Shown: positions 44,298 to 52,493 of the stretch, in pieces
How positions within the stretch are numbered: the stretch's first letter is position 1
Layout of the letters: each line of letters starts with the position of its first letter
Source of the DNA: SFTH01 sp051878085
Lineage (GTDB): Bacteria; Bacillota; Clostridia; Christensenellales; Aristaeellaceae
DNA length: 64,000 nucleotides
Direction of reading: 5' to 3'
Assembly (NCBI GenBank): GCA_051878085.1
Contig: JBJEJN010000027.1
Location: 1 to 64,000, forward strand
Translations under genes and position numbers: made by a program
The notes under the pieces: model-generated
Database searches by the model: none
Told to the model about the DNA's origin: nothing
What the model saw: only the letters and a program-made list of their open reading frames with translations

Positions 44298-45242
44298 TTA
44301 TTCGGCAACCGTGATGCCCTTCTCGGCGAAGTACTTGGCAGCGCCGGCAGCATAGGGCAGGCCGCACTCGGAAGCGTACTCCAGATTCAGCTCCAGGCCC
44401 TTCGCATGGGCGGCGGCGATCTCCTCGGTGTTCTCGAAGATGGTGGAAACGATGGTGTAGGCCTCCTCGTCGGTCACATCGGCGTTGGCGATGATGATGG
44501 CCTTGACCGCAACGGTGGTCACGTCCTCGTCGATGCCCTCATAGGTGCCGGCGGGGATCACGCACTCGGTGTAGGCGCCGTTGAGCTCCTTCAGCTTCGC
44601 AACGTGCTCCGCGTCGCAGCCAACCAGGTATGCGCCCTTGGTCGCGCACAGGTCGACAACGGCGGTGGTGGGAGCGCCCGCGACGACGAAGGCAGCGTCA
44701 ATCTTGCCGTCCTTCAGCGCTTCAGCGGAGTCCGCGAAGGAGAGGTACTGGGGATTGATGTCGGCCTCGGTCATGTCATAGGCGGCCAGGAAGTCCATGG
44801 CGTTGAAGTACACGCCGGAACCGGCAGCGCCGATGGAGACGTTCTTGCCGCGCAGGTCGTCCATGCTCTTGATCTCCGGATTGCAGGTGACCAGCTGCAC
44901 GGTCTCGTTGTACAGGGCTGCCAGCGCCTTGAAGGAGGTGATGGGAGCGCCTTCATACTGCTCGAAGCGGATGCCGTTGTAGGCGTAGTAGGCAACGTCG
45001 CTCTGCACGAAGCCCAGCTGCGCAAAGCCCATGTCCAGCATGTCGATGTTCGCAGCGGAGCCCTCGCCGGCAACTGCGGTCACCTGAACGTCGGTGTTGT
45101 CGCTGATGTACTGGGCCAGCACGCCGCCGAAGGCGTAGTAGGTGCCGGAGGTACCGCCGGTGGTGAACTGCAGCTCTGCCATTGCGGATGCGCAGCTGAA
45201 CACCATGACCAATGCAATCAGAATCGCCAAAGTCTTTTTCAT
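44298..45242 (-). CDS. TAXI-family TRAP transporter binding protein
   Basis: 314 residues from the ATG at 45242 (GGGGG 8 bases upstream). Signal peptide 1-22 (M-K-K-T-L-A-I-L-I-A-L, cleavage at A-M-A-E). TAXI signature F-T-T-G-G-T-S-G-T-Y-Y-A-F-G-G near 25-39, and V-S-I-G-A-A-G-S-G-V near 135. It catches the substrate outside the membrane and passes it to the fused permease. Few acidic or aromatic ligands can be tied to a specific substrate. Confidence 0.94.
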   Translation of the reverse strand: MKKTLAILIALVMVFSCASAMAELQFTTGGTSGTYYAFGGVLAQYISDNTDVQVTAVAGEGSAANIDMLDMGFAQLGFVQSDVAYYAYNGIRFEQYEGAPITSFKALAALYNETVQLVTCNPEIKSMDDLRGKNVSIGAAGSGVYFNAMDFLAAYDMTEADINPQYLSFADSAEALKDGKIDAAFVVAGAPTTAVVDLCATKGAYLVGCDAEHVAKLKELNGAYTECVIPAGTYEGIDEDVTTVAVKAIIIANADVTDEEAYTIVSTIFENTEEIAAAHAKGLELNLEYASECGLPYAAGAAKYFAEKGITVAE

Positions 45243-45303
45243 TGTATTGTCCCCCTTGAAATTTGGGCCTGTGAATTTTCTCAATCACAACCCATTTTTT
45301 CAT

Positions 45304-45332
45304 ATTATACCGCATTTCTCTCCGCCTGACAA
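45304..45332 (-). promoter_or_regulatory. Sigma-A promoter of the TAXI-TRAP operon
   Basis: Minus strand TTGTCA (45332-45327), 17 bases, TATAAT (45309-45304). The rest of the 45243-45558 gap is AT-rich and holds only this promoter and the terminator at 45490-45535. Confidence 0.88.
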
Positions 45333-45489
45333 TAGCGAATCGAGTTTTTGAATGTAAATTATTGCATATTGTGTAAAATTCAATGCCAATTTGCTGGTTT
45401 TTGCACTTTCTACCGTCTCCCCAATGCACTTTTGCATCATTTTAACGCAAAATCCCGGTCTCCCGGCGGCAACCTCAGTTCAAATCTAT

Positions 45490-45535
45490 GCAGAAAAGCC
45501 GGCGAAGCTGTAAGCATCGCCGACTTTTCTTTTTC
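45490..45535. terminator. Rho-independent terminator of the nucleotidyltransferase gene
   Basis: 14-base arms AGAAAAGCCGGCGA (45492-45505) and TCGCCGACTTTTCT (45517-45530), one mismatch, with T-runs on both strands. In the minus direction it ends the nucleotidyltransferase transcript. Confidence 0.85.
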
Positions 45536-45558
45536 AAATGATCCGATGTGCACTCCGT

Positions 45559-46470
45559 TCAGAGGCGATCCGGGTAGGCGCCCTGATCGATCAGCTCACG
45601 AATCCGCTGCTGGGTGTTCGCCTTGTCCTGGGCGTAGGTCATGCCGAACCACCTGTCGTGGGTGGGCAGCACCTGCACGCTGCCCTCGCCGCTGCGGATC
45701 AGCCTGCCCACGATCGAGGGCAGCAGGAACTCGGAGGTCACGTCATCCCTGGACAGCCGCTCCAAAAAGCGCGGGAACTGCTCCTCCAGATAACCGATGA
45801 ACGAAGCCGGCAGGCCCCAGATGTTCATCGAAACCGCCTCGCCGCCGTCCAGCCAGCGCACGCCGTCCTCCGCCTCCAGGCAGGGCCGTCCGTCGCGCAG
45901 CAGGATGCCGCGGGTCTCCCGGATCTCGTTGAGCTTCCCCGCCGCATCCACCTTGCAGATGCCCCGGGTCACAGCGCCGCTCTCCGAGAGCGTGTTGCCC
46001 AGCACGTAGCCCGCCATGCAGCAGTCCAGAGATGCATCGTCCCGCACATCCGTGCTGATGTAAGCGTGAATCTGCCGGAAGGCCTCCGCGCCGTAATAGT
46101 CGTCCGCATTCAGCACGCAGAAGGGCTCGCGGATCACCTTCCTGCACGCCAGCACCGCATGTCCCGTGCCCCAGGGCTTCTTGCGTCCCTGCGGCAGCGC
46201 GATGCCCTGCGGCACGTCCTCCAGATCCTGATAGACGTACTCCACGTTGCACTTCTGCTCCACGCGCCGGCCCACGCCCTCGCGGAACATCTGCTCGATG
46301 TCCCGGCGGATGATGAAGACCACGCGGTTGAAGCCGGCCTGCAGCGCGTCATGAACCGCATACTCCATCAGCACTTCTCCGTTTGGCCCGACGGGTTCAA
46401 TCTGCTTGACGCCGCCGCCGAAGCGGGACCCAAAGCCTGCGGCCATAAATGCCAATGTCGTCGTTTTCAT
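45559..46470 (-). CDS. Nucleotidyltransferase (sugar-phosphate type)
   Basis: 303 residues from the ATG at 46470 (GAAAGG upstream). NTP-transferase fold: A-A-G-F-G-S-R-F-G-G-G-V-K-Q near 9-22 is the nucleotide and phosphate loop, and L-N-A-D-D-Y-Y-G near 118-125 gives the metal-binding aspartates. M-N-I-W-G-L-P near 215 is a common sugar-side motif. It would join a sugar phosphate to an NTP, or transfer a nucleotidyl group to another small molecule. The substrate is not clear; the loop differs from the G-x-G-T-R of glucose and mannose enzymes. Own promoter and terminator. Confidence 0.85.
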   Translation of the reverse strand: MKTTTLAFMAAGFGSRFGGGVKQIEPVGPNGEVLMEYAVHDALQAGFNRVVFIIRRDIEQMFREGVGRRVEQKCNVEYVYQDLEDVPQGIALPQGRKKPWGTGHAVLACRKVIREPFCVLNADDYYGAEAFRQIHAYISTDVRDDASLDCCMAGYVLGNTLSESGAVTRGICKVDAAGKLNEIRETRGILLRDGRPCLEAEDGVRWLDGGEAVSMNIWGLPASFIGYLEEQFPRFLERLSRDDVTSEFLLPSIVGRLIRSGEGSVQVLPTHDRWFGMTYAQDKANTQQRIRELIDQGAYPDRL

Positions 46471-46529
46471 AGGATGCCCTTTCTCTTCACTTCCCTGTAT
46501 TGATGCGGACACGCCGCATTGTTAATTTT

Positions 46530-46558
46530 ATTATAACATATGATCCCGTAAACCGCAA
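46530..46558 (-). promoter_or_regulatory. Sigma-A promoter of the nucleotidyltransferase gene
   Basis: Minus strand TTGCGG (46558-46553), 17 bases, TATAAT (46535-46530), preceded by TGT (extended -10). Confidence 0.83.
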
Positions 46559-46604
46559 GTGCTGCACCGTAATAAGTTGGTCTGCGTCCTGTAAAAGCGC
46601 CCGA

Positions 46605-46638
46605 AACAGGAAATCGCCCCCGGATTTGCCGGAGGCGA
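46605..46638 (-). terminator. Rho-independent terminator of the isomerase gene
   Basis: Minus strand TCGCCTCCGG (46638-46629) pairs fully (one G-U) with CCGGGGGCGA (46623-46614) around CAAAT; TTTCCTGTTT follows. Confidence 0.75.
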
Positions 46639-46660
46639 CGCAGTATTTCGTTGGGTTTTC

Positions 46661-47260
46661 TTATTTCCACCTGGGATTATCGATGATAGTGGGCCTGCCG
46701 TCGCGCTCCACCAGCAGCTTGCGATAGCCCTTCTCCTCGATGGTGCCGTAGTTGTGCCCCGCGTCCGCGCGGAACACGAAGAAGGTAACCAGCGGCTCGT
46801 CGGGGCTGACGTTGATGGATCGGTGCGCATAGCGCTTCGGGACGTACACCGCCTTGCCGGCCTCCAGCTCCAGCGCGCGCCAGTCACCCTCGGGATTCTC
46901 CAGCAGCATGTAGCCGTGGCCGCTGAGGCAGTAGTACACCTCGCCGGTCTCCAGAATGGTGTGGAAGTGGCCCTTGGTCATGAAGTACTCGTCGCCCACC
47001 TTGCCGGGATAGCAGATGGAGCAGCCGAACGCCAGATCGCCGGGATGCTCCGGTGCCGGCATGCTGTGGAACTCGTAGACCATCGGATTTCCCTCGGCGA
47101 TCATCTTCTCCTCCGCTGCAGAATCCGCAAACATGCCTTTCATTTCAGACAGATAGCGCTTGCCGGTGTCCCTGTCCGGGCTGAGGCCGGTCTTCGGGTC
47201 GAACGCCATGGTAAAACCCTTTTCAAAATCAAACTTGAGATCGCTGGGATTAAAATCCAT
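46661..47260 (-). CDS. Cupin-type glucose-6-phosphate isomerase
   Basis: 199 residues from the ATG at 47260 (AGGAGG 8 bases upstream). It interconverts glucose-6-phosphate and fructose-6-phosphate, using the metal-dependent cupin fold first seen in archaea, not the large Pgi. Metal ligands lie in T-K-G-H-F-H-T and the later E-V-Y-Y-C-L-S-G-H-G-Y near 95-117, and in Y-V-P-K-R-Y-A-H-R near 140. Divergent from the phosphotriesterase-like gene. It could be the main isomerase or serve a side pathway; the main pgi is not in this window. Confidence 0.9.
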   Translation of the reverse strand: MDFNPSDLKFDFEKGFTMAFDPKTGLSPDRDTGKRYLSEMKGMFADSAAEEKMIAEGNPMVYEFHSMPAPEHPGDLAFGCSICYPGKVGDEYFMTKGHFHTILETGEVYYCLSGHGYMLLENPEGDWRALELEAGKAVYVPKRYAHRSINVSPDEPLVTFFVFRADAGHNYGTIEEKGYRKLLVERDGRPTIIDNPRWK

Positions 47261-47306
47261 ATGCTCTTCCTCCTGTCCAATCGTATTCTCACGCTGCACA
47301 GTATAT

Positions 47307-47335
47307 ATTATATCTACAATACATTATTATGTAAT
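47307..47335 (-). promoter_or_regulatory. Promoter of the cupin isomerase gene
   Basis: Minus strand ATTACA (47335-47330), 17 bases, TATAAT (47312-47307). The region also holds the small inverted repeat CATTACATAATAATG, which might bind a regulator. Confidence 0.65.
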
Positions 47336-47433
47336 GACATTATCAGTATATCCCCAATACCCGGATTTGTCAACTGGCAACCGCGTGGTCGCGCCGCTTT
47401 GCCGCACGGAAGCCGACAATCTTCCGCCCTCCC

Positions 47434-47462
47434 TTGAAAATGGCAGGCAAGATTGCTATAAT
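47434..47462 (+). promoter_or_regulatory. Sigma-A promoter of the phosphotriesterase-like gene
   Basis: TTGAAA (47434-47439), 17 bases, TATAAT (47457-47462), 45 bases before the start codon. Confidence 0.85.
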
Positions 47463-47507
47463 ATGGATGGCAATGTCATGACAATGCGCACGAAAGAGGC
47501 AAACTCC

Positions 47508-48428
47508 ATGAAAACTGTACAGACCGTATGCGGGCCCGTGCTCCCGTCGGAGCTGGGCCACTTCCAGATGCACGAGCACCTGTTCGTCGCAGAGGGCTCC
47601 GGCACGCGGCGCTTCCCGGCGCTGCTGGCCGACGACTGCGCGCGCTCCGCACAGGAGGTCGCGCGCTACGTCTCTCAGGGTGGCGGCGGCTTTCTGGACG
47701 CACAGCCCGTGGACGCCGGGCGCAACGCCGCCATGCTGCGTAGGATCGCCCGGGCATCCGGCGCGAAGATCGTCTGCGTGACCGGCTATCACCTGCCCCA
47801 CTTCTATCCGGAGGAGCACTGGATCCACTCAAAGGATGAGGACACCCTGTTCGCACGCTTCCGCGACGAGCTGCAGAACGGCTGCGCGGAGTGCCGCGAG
47901 GTTCGCCCCGGCGCGGTGAAGGCCGCCCTGGGCAGGGAGGGCCTGGACGCGCGCGCCGAGATCAAGCTGCGCGCCGCAGCCCGGGCCGCAGCGGAGGCGG
48001 ACGTGCCCATCGTGATTCACACGGAGAAGGGCGTGGGCGGCGTGGAGGCCGTGCAGCTCTGCCGCGAGGCGGGACTGAGCCCTGCGCGCATCCTGATCTG
48101 CCACGTCGACCGCCAGGCGGACGACTTCGCGCCCCACGACGCCATCGCCGCGACGGGCGCGATGCTGGAGTACGACACCATCTGCCGCTTCAAGTACCAC
48201 GACGACGCGTCCGAGATCCGGCTGATCCGGCACATGATCGAGGGCGGGCACCTCGCGCAGCTGCTGCTGTCGCTGGACACCACGAACCAGCGCCTGTCCA
48301 CCTACGGCGGCGAGATCGGTCTGGACTACATCCTGAACTGCTTCCTGCCCGCACTGCGCAACGCGGGCATTTCGGAGGAACAGATCCGCAGCATGACTAT
48401 CGAAAACCCGCGTCGGGCCTTCGCCTGA
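47508..48428 (+). CDS. Phosphotriesterase-family metal-dependent hydrolase
   Basis: 306 residues from the ATG at 47508 (AGAGG 8 bases upstream); the frame is open further up, but lacks sites and overlaps the promoter. An amidohydrolase TIM barrel with all expected binuclear metal ligands: H22 and H24 in H-E-H, K138 (the lysine that is carbamylated in the family), H171, H199 and D257. Members hydrolyse lactones or phosphate esters. With the divergent sugar isomerase and the VOC gene next door, a sugar-lactone role is plausible but unproven. Confidence 0.88.
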   Translation: MKTVQTVCGPVLPSELGHFQMHEHLFVAEGSGTRRFPALLADDCARSAQEVARYVSQGGGGFLDAQPVDAGRNAAMLRRIARASGAKIVCVTGYHLPHFYPEEHWIHSKDEDTLFARFRDELQNGCAECREVRPGAVKAALGREGLDARAEIKLRAAARAAAEADVPIVIHTEKGVGGVEAVQLCREAGLSPARILICHVDRQADDFAPHDAIAATGAMLEYDTICRFKYHDDASEIRLIRHMIEGGHLAQLLLSLDTTNQRLSTYGGEIGLDYILNCFLPALRNAGISEEQIRSMTIENPRRAFA

Positions 48429-48464
48429 CGCGCAGCAAGGATACACCATGAGGAGGTAAGAGCA

Positions 48465-48854
48465 ATGAACCGCGCTGACAGCTTTCGCAACAATGTGACC
48501 GGCATCCAGCACCTGGGCATCCCCACCGGCGACCTGGGCAAGACCATCGAATTCTATCAGGGCCTCGGCTTCGAGGTCATCTGGCAGAATCCCGGCGAGG
48601 TGGCCTTTTTGCAGAACGGCACGCTGGTGATCGAGACCTACGCCGTGGAGGCACCCGCCATGAGGAACGGCGCCATTGACCACGTGGCGCTGAACGTTCA
48701 GGACATCGAGGCCGCCTGGAGCGACGCCCAGGCCTGCGGCTACGAGACCGAGGATACCGCCATCAACTTCCTGCCCTTCTTTGAAAAGGGCGTGAAATTT
48801 TTCACCATCATCGGCCCCAACCGGGAGAAGGTGGAGTTCAACCAGTACCTGTGA
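48465..48854 (+). CDS. VOC-family (glyoxalase-like) protein
   Basis: 129 residues with RBS AGGAGG. Two beta-alpha-beta-beta-beta modules; metal-site positions are H16 in I-Q-H-L-G-I, the E in V-I-E-T-Y, the H in I-D-H-V-A-L, and the E in K-V-E-F-N-Q-Y near the end, as in glyoxalase I and epimerases. N-terminal D-L-G-K-T-I-E-F-Y-Q-G-L-G-F-E is the usual family entry. Same transcript as the phosphotriesterase-like gene, 36 bases away. Substrate unknown. Confidence 0.88.
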   Translation: MNRADSFRNNVTGIQHLGIPTGDLGKTIEFYQGLGFEVIWQNPGEVAFLQNGTLVIETYAVEAPAMRNGAIDHVALNVQDIEAAWSDAQACGYETEDTAINFLPFFEKGVKFFTIIGPNREKVEFNQYL

Positions 48855-48866
48855 TGCAGGAAACGC

Positions 48867-48905
48867 AGAGGCAGCGCAGTCACACGGCCACGCTGCCTCT
48901 GTTGT
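48867..48905. terminator. Terminator after the VOC gene
   Basis: AGAGGCAGCG (48867-48876) pairs perfectly with CGCTGCCTCT (48891-48900); the following T-tract is weak (GTTGT). It separates convergent genes. Confidence 0.6.
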
Positions 48906-48929
48906 ATCTACTTATTATAGTGCAGGAAA

Positions 48930-49484
48930 TCATTCCGCATCCGCGCCGAGCTCCGTGGCCGCACTGGCGACCATGCCGGGCTCGTCCGCATCCTCGATGC
49001 TGCAATAGATTTTGCTGTCGTCGCGCCAGACCGAGATCGTCACCGCGTCGCCGTGGTTGGTGAAGCGGAAGTCGATCAACTGGCTGTAATCCGTGATCAC
49101 CGCGTCCTCATTATCGGGCACGTAGTTCTCGCAGAAATCGGAGCCGTAGGTGCGCTTCTCAACGACCTCCATGCTGTCCATGTTCTTGATCGCCAGATAG
49201 ATCGTGGTAGCAACCTGGGCCACGCCGCCGCCCACCACCGCAACGCCGCGCCCATTGGGGGCCTCGCGGTAGCCGCGCTCCTCGGAGCGCGCGCCCACGG
49301 CCGCGTTGAAGGAGAAGGTCTCGTTGGTTCCAAGCTCCATATCGTTGATGGAGGCGATGCACACATCCAGGTTGGACAGATAGTTTTCTCCGTCCACCGT
49401 GATGGGTGTGAACACCTCCGCCAGTGCGCCGCCGGTCAACGCGAAGATCGCGAGCGCCAGGGCCAGCGCAAGAATTCGTTTCAT
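48930..49484 (-). CDS. Secreted VanW-like protein
   Basis: 184 residues. Signal peptide 1-22 (L-A-L-A-L-A-L-A core, cleavage A-L-A-E). A short VanW domain: N-x-E-T-F-S-F-N-A-A-V-G near 53-64, E-R-G-Y-R-E-A-P, and V-V-G-G-G-V-A-Q-V-A-T-T-I-Y near 83-96. In larger proteins VanW modules occur with peptidoglycan-binding domains; none is attached here, and the usual G-G-G-V-C-Q cysteine is replaced by Ala. Probably a wall-associated protein. Own promoter. Confidence 0.85.
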   Translation of the reverse strand: MKRILALALALAIFALTGGALAEVFTPITVDGENYLSNLDVCIASINDMELGTNETFSFNAAVGARSEERGYREAPNGRGVAVVGGGVAQVATTIYLAIKNMDSMEVVEKRTYGSDFCENYVPDNEDAVITDYSQLIDFRFTNHGDAVTISVWRDDSKIYCSIEDADEPGMVASAATELGADAE

Positions 49485-49514
49485 TGTGATGTCCCTCCCT
49501 TGAGATACCGGAGT

Positions 49515-49543
49515 ACTTTACCACAATGTATCGATTCCATCAA
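49515..49543 (-). promoter_or_regulatory. Promoter of the VanW-like gene
   Basis: Minus strand TTGATG (49543-49538), 17 bases, TAAAGT (49520-49515). Confidence 0.6.
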
Positions 49544-49594
49544 CAAAGTATTCGTGTCATTTGGATTAAGTTCTCGACAATCCAGGCTTTTATG

Positions 49595-50167
49595 TTAAAG
49601 CTTGCGCACAAAATACAACATCCAGCTCACGCTCTCCCGCAACCGCGCCTTGACGCGCTTGCGCAGCCTCGGGTTGGATTTCGCCGCCGCGCCGCAGGCG
49701 TTCATGCCCAGATCCCGGGCCAGCCACAGCGCGCGCTGCAAATGATAGTCGCTGGTGACGAGGATGACGCTGCGCCAGCCGTGCTCCGCCATGATCTGCT
49801 GCGCGTTGCGCAGGTTCTCCACGGTGTTGACCGACCGATGCTCCGCGTGCAGCCGCGCGCCGGGAACGCCCCTTTCGCGGAGGTATTCCGCCATTGCAGC
49901 GGCCTCGGTGCAGGGCTCATCGCCGCCGCGACCGCCGCAGAGGATCAGCTCTCCGGCGAGTCCGTCCCGCCACAGCTCCCAGGCCCGGTCGCAGCGCCAG
50001 AGCAGCGTTTTGCTCAGGCGACCGTCCGGATGCACCTTCGCGCCCAGCACCACGATGCAGTCCGCCGCATGCACCTCGCGCCGACGGCGGGCACAGATGC
50101 ACACCGCCGCGCACACGAGGCAAAAAAAGAGGGCCGCAGCGCCGGGAATCGCCCACAGCCCACTCAT
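49595..50167 (-). CDS. YdcF/SanA-family (DUF218) membrane protein
   Basis: 190 residues. N-terminal membrane helix (about 5-25), then the DUF218 domain: D-C-I-V-V-L-G-A-K-V, L-S-K-T-L-L-W-R-C, L-C-G-G-R-G-G-D-E, E-H-R-S-V-N-T-V-E-N, and V-T-S-D-Y-H-L-Q-R-A. Related ElyC and SanA proteins affect cell-envelope polymers; the enzymatic activity is unknown. Overlaps the upstream gene by 4 bases. Confidence 0.9.
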   Translation of the reverse strand: MSGLWAIPGAAALFFCLVCAAVCICARRRREVHAADCIVVLGAKVHPDGRLSKTLLWRCDRAWELWRDGLAGELILCGGRGGDEPCTEAAAMAEYLRERGVPGARLHAEHRSVNTVENLRNAQQIMAEHGWRSVILVTSDYHLQRALWLARDLGMNACGAAAKSNPRLRKRVKARLRESVSWMLYFVRKL

Positions 50168-50640
50168 GGCTGCGCCTCCCCGCAGCGCCGCACGCCCGTC
50201 ACATGCCGCCCGCAGCTCTCCAGCTCGATCTCCGCGCCCGGCACCGGAATCTGACCTGCGTGATCCGCATTCACATAGAAGATGCGGCTGTCGCCGTCAT
50301 CCAGGCGCACCTGAAGCTCCCGCACCCGCGCGCCGTCCTGCATCACGGCTTCCTCCTTCAGGGAAGCCACCGTGCAGGTCACGCTCCGCCGCAGGCCGCC
50401 GTCCAGCTCCCGCAGGAATTTGCGGTAGCGCAGCGCGGGCAGCAGGCAGAGGTCGCCCAGAAACAGCGCGGCGACGAAGCCCAGCAGCAGCGCCGCCAGC
50501 ATCGCCCAGCGCCAGCCCAGCGCGATTCCCACCACATATGCAGCCAGCAGCGCAAGCTCCGCGCCGCCTAGAATCAGCGTCCACTTGCGCGCCAAATGCT
50601 CCGCGCGTTGCCGGTCCTCCTGCGTGTACAGGGAATTCAC
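50164..50640 (-). CDS. Small membrane protein of unknown function
   Basis: 158 residues. Two membrane helices (about 22-40 and 44-65) follow a charged N-terminus; residues about 80-158 are a soluble beta-rich domain (C-T-V-A-S-L-K-E-E-A-V, then R-I-F-Y-V-N). No family recognised. It overlaps both parB (4 bases) and the YdcF gene (4 bases), so the four-gene run parA-parB-this-YdcF is probably one transcript. Confidence 0.75.
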   Translation of the reverse strand: MNSLYTQEDRQRAEHLARKWTLILGGAELALLAAYVVGIALGWRWAMLAALLLGFVAALFLGDLCLLPALRYRKFLRELDGGLRRSVTCTVASLKEEAVMQDGARVRELQVRLDDGDSRIFYVNADHAGQIPVPGAEIELESCGRHVTGVRRCGEAQP

Positions 50641-51539
50641 AGCTTGCCCTCGCCAGCCATCTCCAGCACCTCCCAGATGCGCTGCAGATCGTCCGCACTG
50701 TAGTAGAACAGCGTCAGCTTGCCGCTGTCCTGGGTGCCGTCCAGCTTCGCGCGCGTGCCGAACAGCTCCCGCGCCATGCCCTCCAGGCGGCTGAACTGCT
50801 GATCCCGCACCTTCACCGGCTTGGGCTCCTCCTGCTTCACCGGCTGGGCACAGATGCGCTCCAGCTGGCGCACCGACCAGCCCTGCTGCACCGTGAGATT
50901 CGCCAGCTGCACCTGGCGCTTTTTGTCCACCGTCACCAGCGCCCGCGCATGGCCTGCGGACAGCTTGCCCTCGATCAGCAGCTGCTGCACGCTCTCCTCC
51001 AGCGTCAGCAGGCGCAGCAGGTTCGCCACCGCCGGGCGGCTCTTGCCCAGGCGCTCGGCGACCTTCTCCTGGGTCAGGCTGCTCTCCTCCATCAGGCGCT
51101 TCACGCCCAGCGCCTCCTCGATGGGGTTCAGATCGTCGCGCTGCAGGTTCTCAATCAGCGCGGCCTCGAGCCTGCGCTGCTCGTCCCAGTTGCGCACAAT
51201 GGCCGGAATCTCGTCCAGCCCCGCCATGCGCGACGCCCGATAGCGGCGCTCGCCCGCGATGATGCTGTAGCGCTCGCCAACCTCCGCCACGATGATCGGC
51301 TGAATCACGCCCACCGCCTCGATGGACGCGGCCAGCTCCCGTAGCGCATCCTCGTCAAAGCTCCTGCGGGGCTGATCCCGGTTGGGATCGATCAGGCGAA
51401 TGGGCAGCATGCGCACCGCATCCTGCACTTCCTCCGCCGAAGCCTTCACCTCCGGCGCAGATACCGGCTGCTCCACCACATCGTCGCCCAGCAGCGCGCC
51501 CAATCCGCGGCCCAGACCGCGCTGTACCTTCTTCGCCAT
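50637..51539 (-). CDS. parB: Chromosome partitioning protein ParB
   Basis: 300 residues. ParB binds parS, spreads as a CTP-dependent clamp and loads SMC. The N-terminus has R-G-L-G-R-G-L-G-A-L-L-G, which contacts ParA. The CTP/Srx-like box is G-E-R-R-Y-R-A at 96-102; the helix-turn-helix is L-T-Q-E-K-V-A-E-R-L-G-K-S-R-P near 155-170; a C-terminal dimer domain follows. No perfect parS (TGTTTCACGTGAAACA) was seen here by eye. Confidence 0.96.
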   Translation of the reverse strand: MAKKVQRGLGRGLGALLGDDVVEQPVSAPEVKASAEEVQDAVRMLPIRLIDPNRDQPRRSFDEDALRELAASIEAVGVIQPIIVAEVGERYSIIAGERRYRASRMAGLDEIPAIVRNWDEQRRLEAALIENLQRDDLNPIEEALGVKRLMEESSLTQEKVAERLGKSRPAVANLLRLLTLEESVQQLLIEGKLSAGHARALVTVDKKRQVQLANLTVQQGWSVRQLERICAQPVKQEEPKPVKVRDQQFSRLEGMARELFGTRAKLDGTQDSGKLTLFYYSADDLQRIWEVLEMAGEGKL

Positions 51540-51542
51540 GCC

Positions 51543-52307
51543 TTACACCCCTTTCCTGTCGATCAGCTCCTGCGCCAGCTCCCCGTACGCCTTCGCGCCG
51601 ATGCAGCGCGCGTCGTAGAGGTGGATGGGCAGGCCGTAGCTCGGCGCCTCGCTCAGGCGCACGTTTCGCGGAATCATCGTCTCAAACAGCTCGTTCGGGA
51701 AGTGGCTGCGCACCTCCTGCACCACCTGCGCGCACAGATTCGTGCGGGAATCGAACATCGTGAGCAGGATGCCCTCGATGGTCAGATTGGGGTTGAGCTT
51801 CTTGCGCATGAGCTTCACCGTGTTCATCAGCTGGCCCAGGCCCTCCAGCGCGTAGTATTCACACTGAATCGGGATCAGCACGCTGTCCGCAGCGGTCAGG
51901 GCGTTGATCGTCAGCAGGCTCAGCGACGGCGGGCAGTCGATGAAGATTGCATCGTAGTCCCCCCGCAGCTCCTGAAGCGCATTTTTCAGCAGCGTCTCGC
52001 GGTTCTCCACGCCCACCAGCTCGATCTCCGCACCCGCCAGCTCGATGGCCGTCGGGATCAGATCCAGCGTATCGAAGCCCGTGGAAAGGATGGCTTCCCG
52101 GGCCTCCGCGTCGCCGATGAGCATGTCGTAGACCGTATTCTCCCCCGCCCCGGCCTTGCCTAGGCCGCTGGTCGCGTTGCCCTGGGGATCGATGTCCACC
52201 AGCAGCACGCGCCTGCCCTTCGCCGCCAGGCATGCGGAGAGGTTCACGGCGGTGGTCGTCTTGCCCACGCCGCCCTTCTGATTTGTTACTGCAATGATCT
52301 TGCCCAA
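51543..52307 (-). CDS. parA: Chromosome partitioning ATPase ParA (Soj)
   Basis: 254 residues. Deviant Walker A K-G-G-V-G-K-T-T at 11-18, Walker A-prime L-L-V-D-I-D-P-Q-G-N near 34-43, and D-C-P-P-S-L near 123. It binds DNA with ATP and moves ParB-parS complexes. Three bases from parB. First gene of its transcript. Confidence 0.97.
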   Translation of the reverse strand: MGKIIAVTNQKGGVGKTTTAVNLSACLAAKGRRVLLVDIDPQGNATSGLGKAGAGENTVYDMLIGDAEAREAILSTGFDTLDLIPTAIELAGAEIELVGVENRETLLKNALQELRGDYDAIFIDCPPSLSLLTINALTAADSVLIPIQCEYYALEGLGQLMNTVKLMRKKLNPNLTIEGILLTMFDSRTNLCAQVVQEVRSHFPNELFETMIPRNVRLSEAPSYGLPIHLYDARCIGAKAYGELAQELIDRKGV

Positions 52308-52345
52308 TGCTTTCCACCTGTCTCTTAAGAAATATCTATTCTATT

Positions 52346-52374
52346 ATTATATCGAAAAGCACAGCCGCGCACAA
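52346..52374 (-). promoter_or_regulatory. Promoter of parA-parB
   Basis: Minus strand TTGTGC (52374-52369), 17 bases, TATAAT (52351-52346). Confidence 0.65.
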
Positions 52375-52446
52375 GACTTGCTGTGAAAAGATTCCGGAAT
52401 TGTCACAGAGCGGAAGTTTTCATCAGCTTAAAGCCTTTCCAAAACA

Positions 52447-52473
52447 CAAAAAACCGGCACTTGCGTACCGGCT
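52447..52473 (-). terminator. Terminator of the ribosomal cluster
   Basis: Minus strand CCGGTAC, GCAA tetraloop, GTGCCGG (52471-52454), then six Ts. It lies 20 bases after rplQ. Confidence 0.9.
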
Positions 52474-52493
52474 CTTTGCATCTCGCTCCTCAA

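Noticed and set aside
50637..52447. parS sites around parAB
   Set aside because: No TGTTTCACGTGAAACA or close match was seen by eye; they may lie outside the window.
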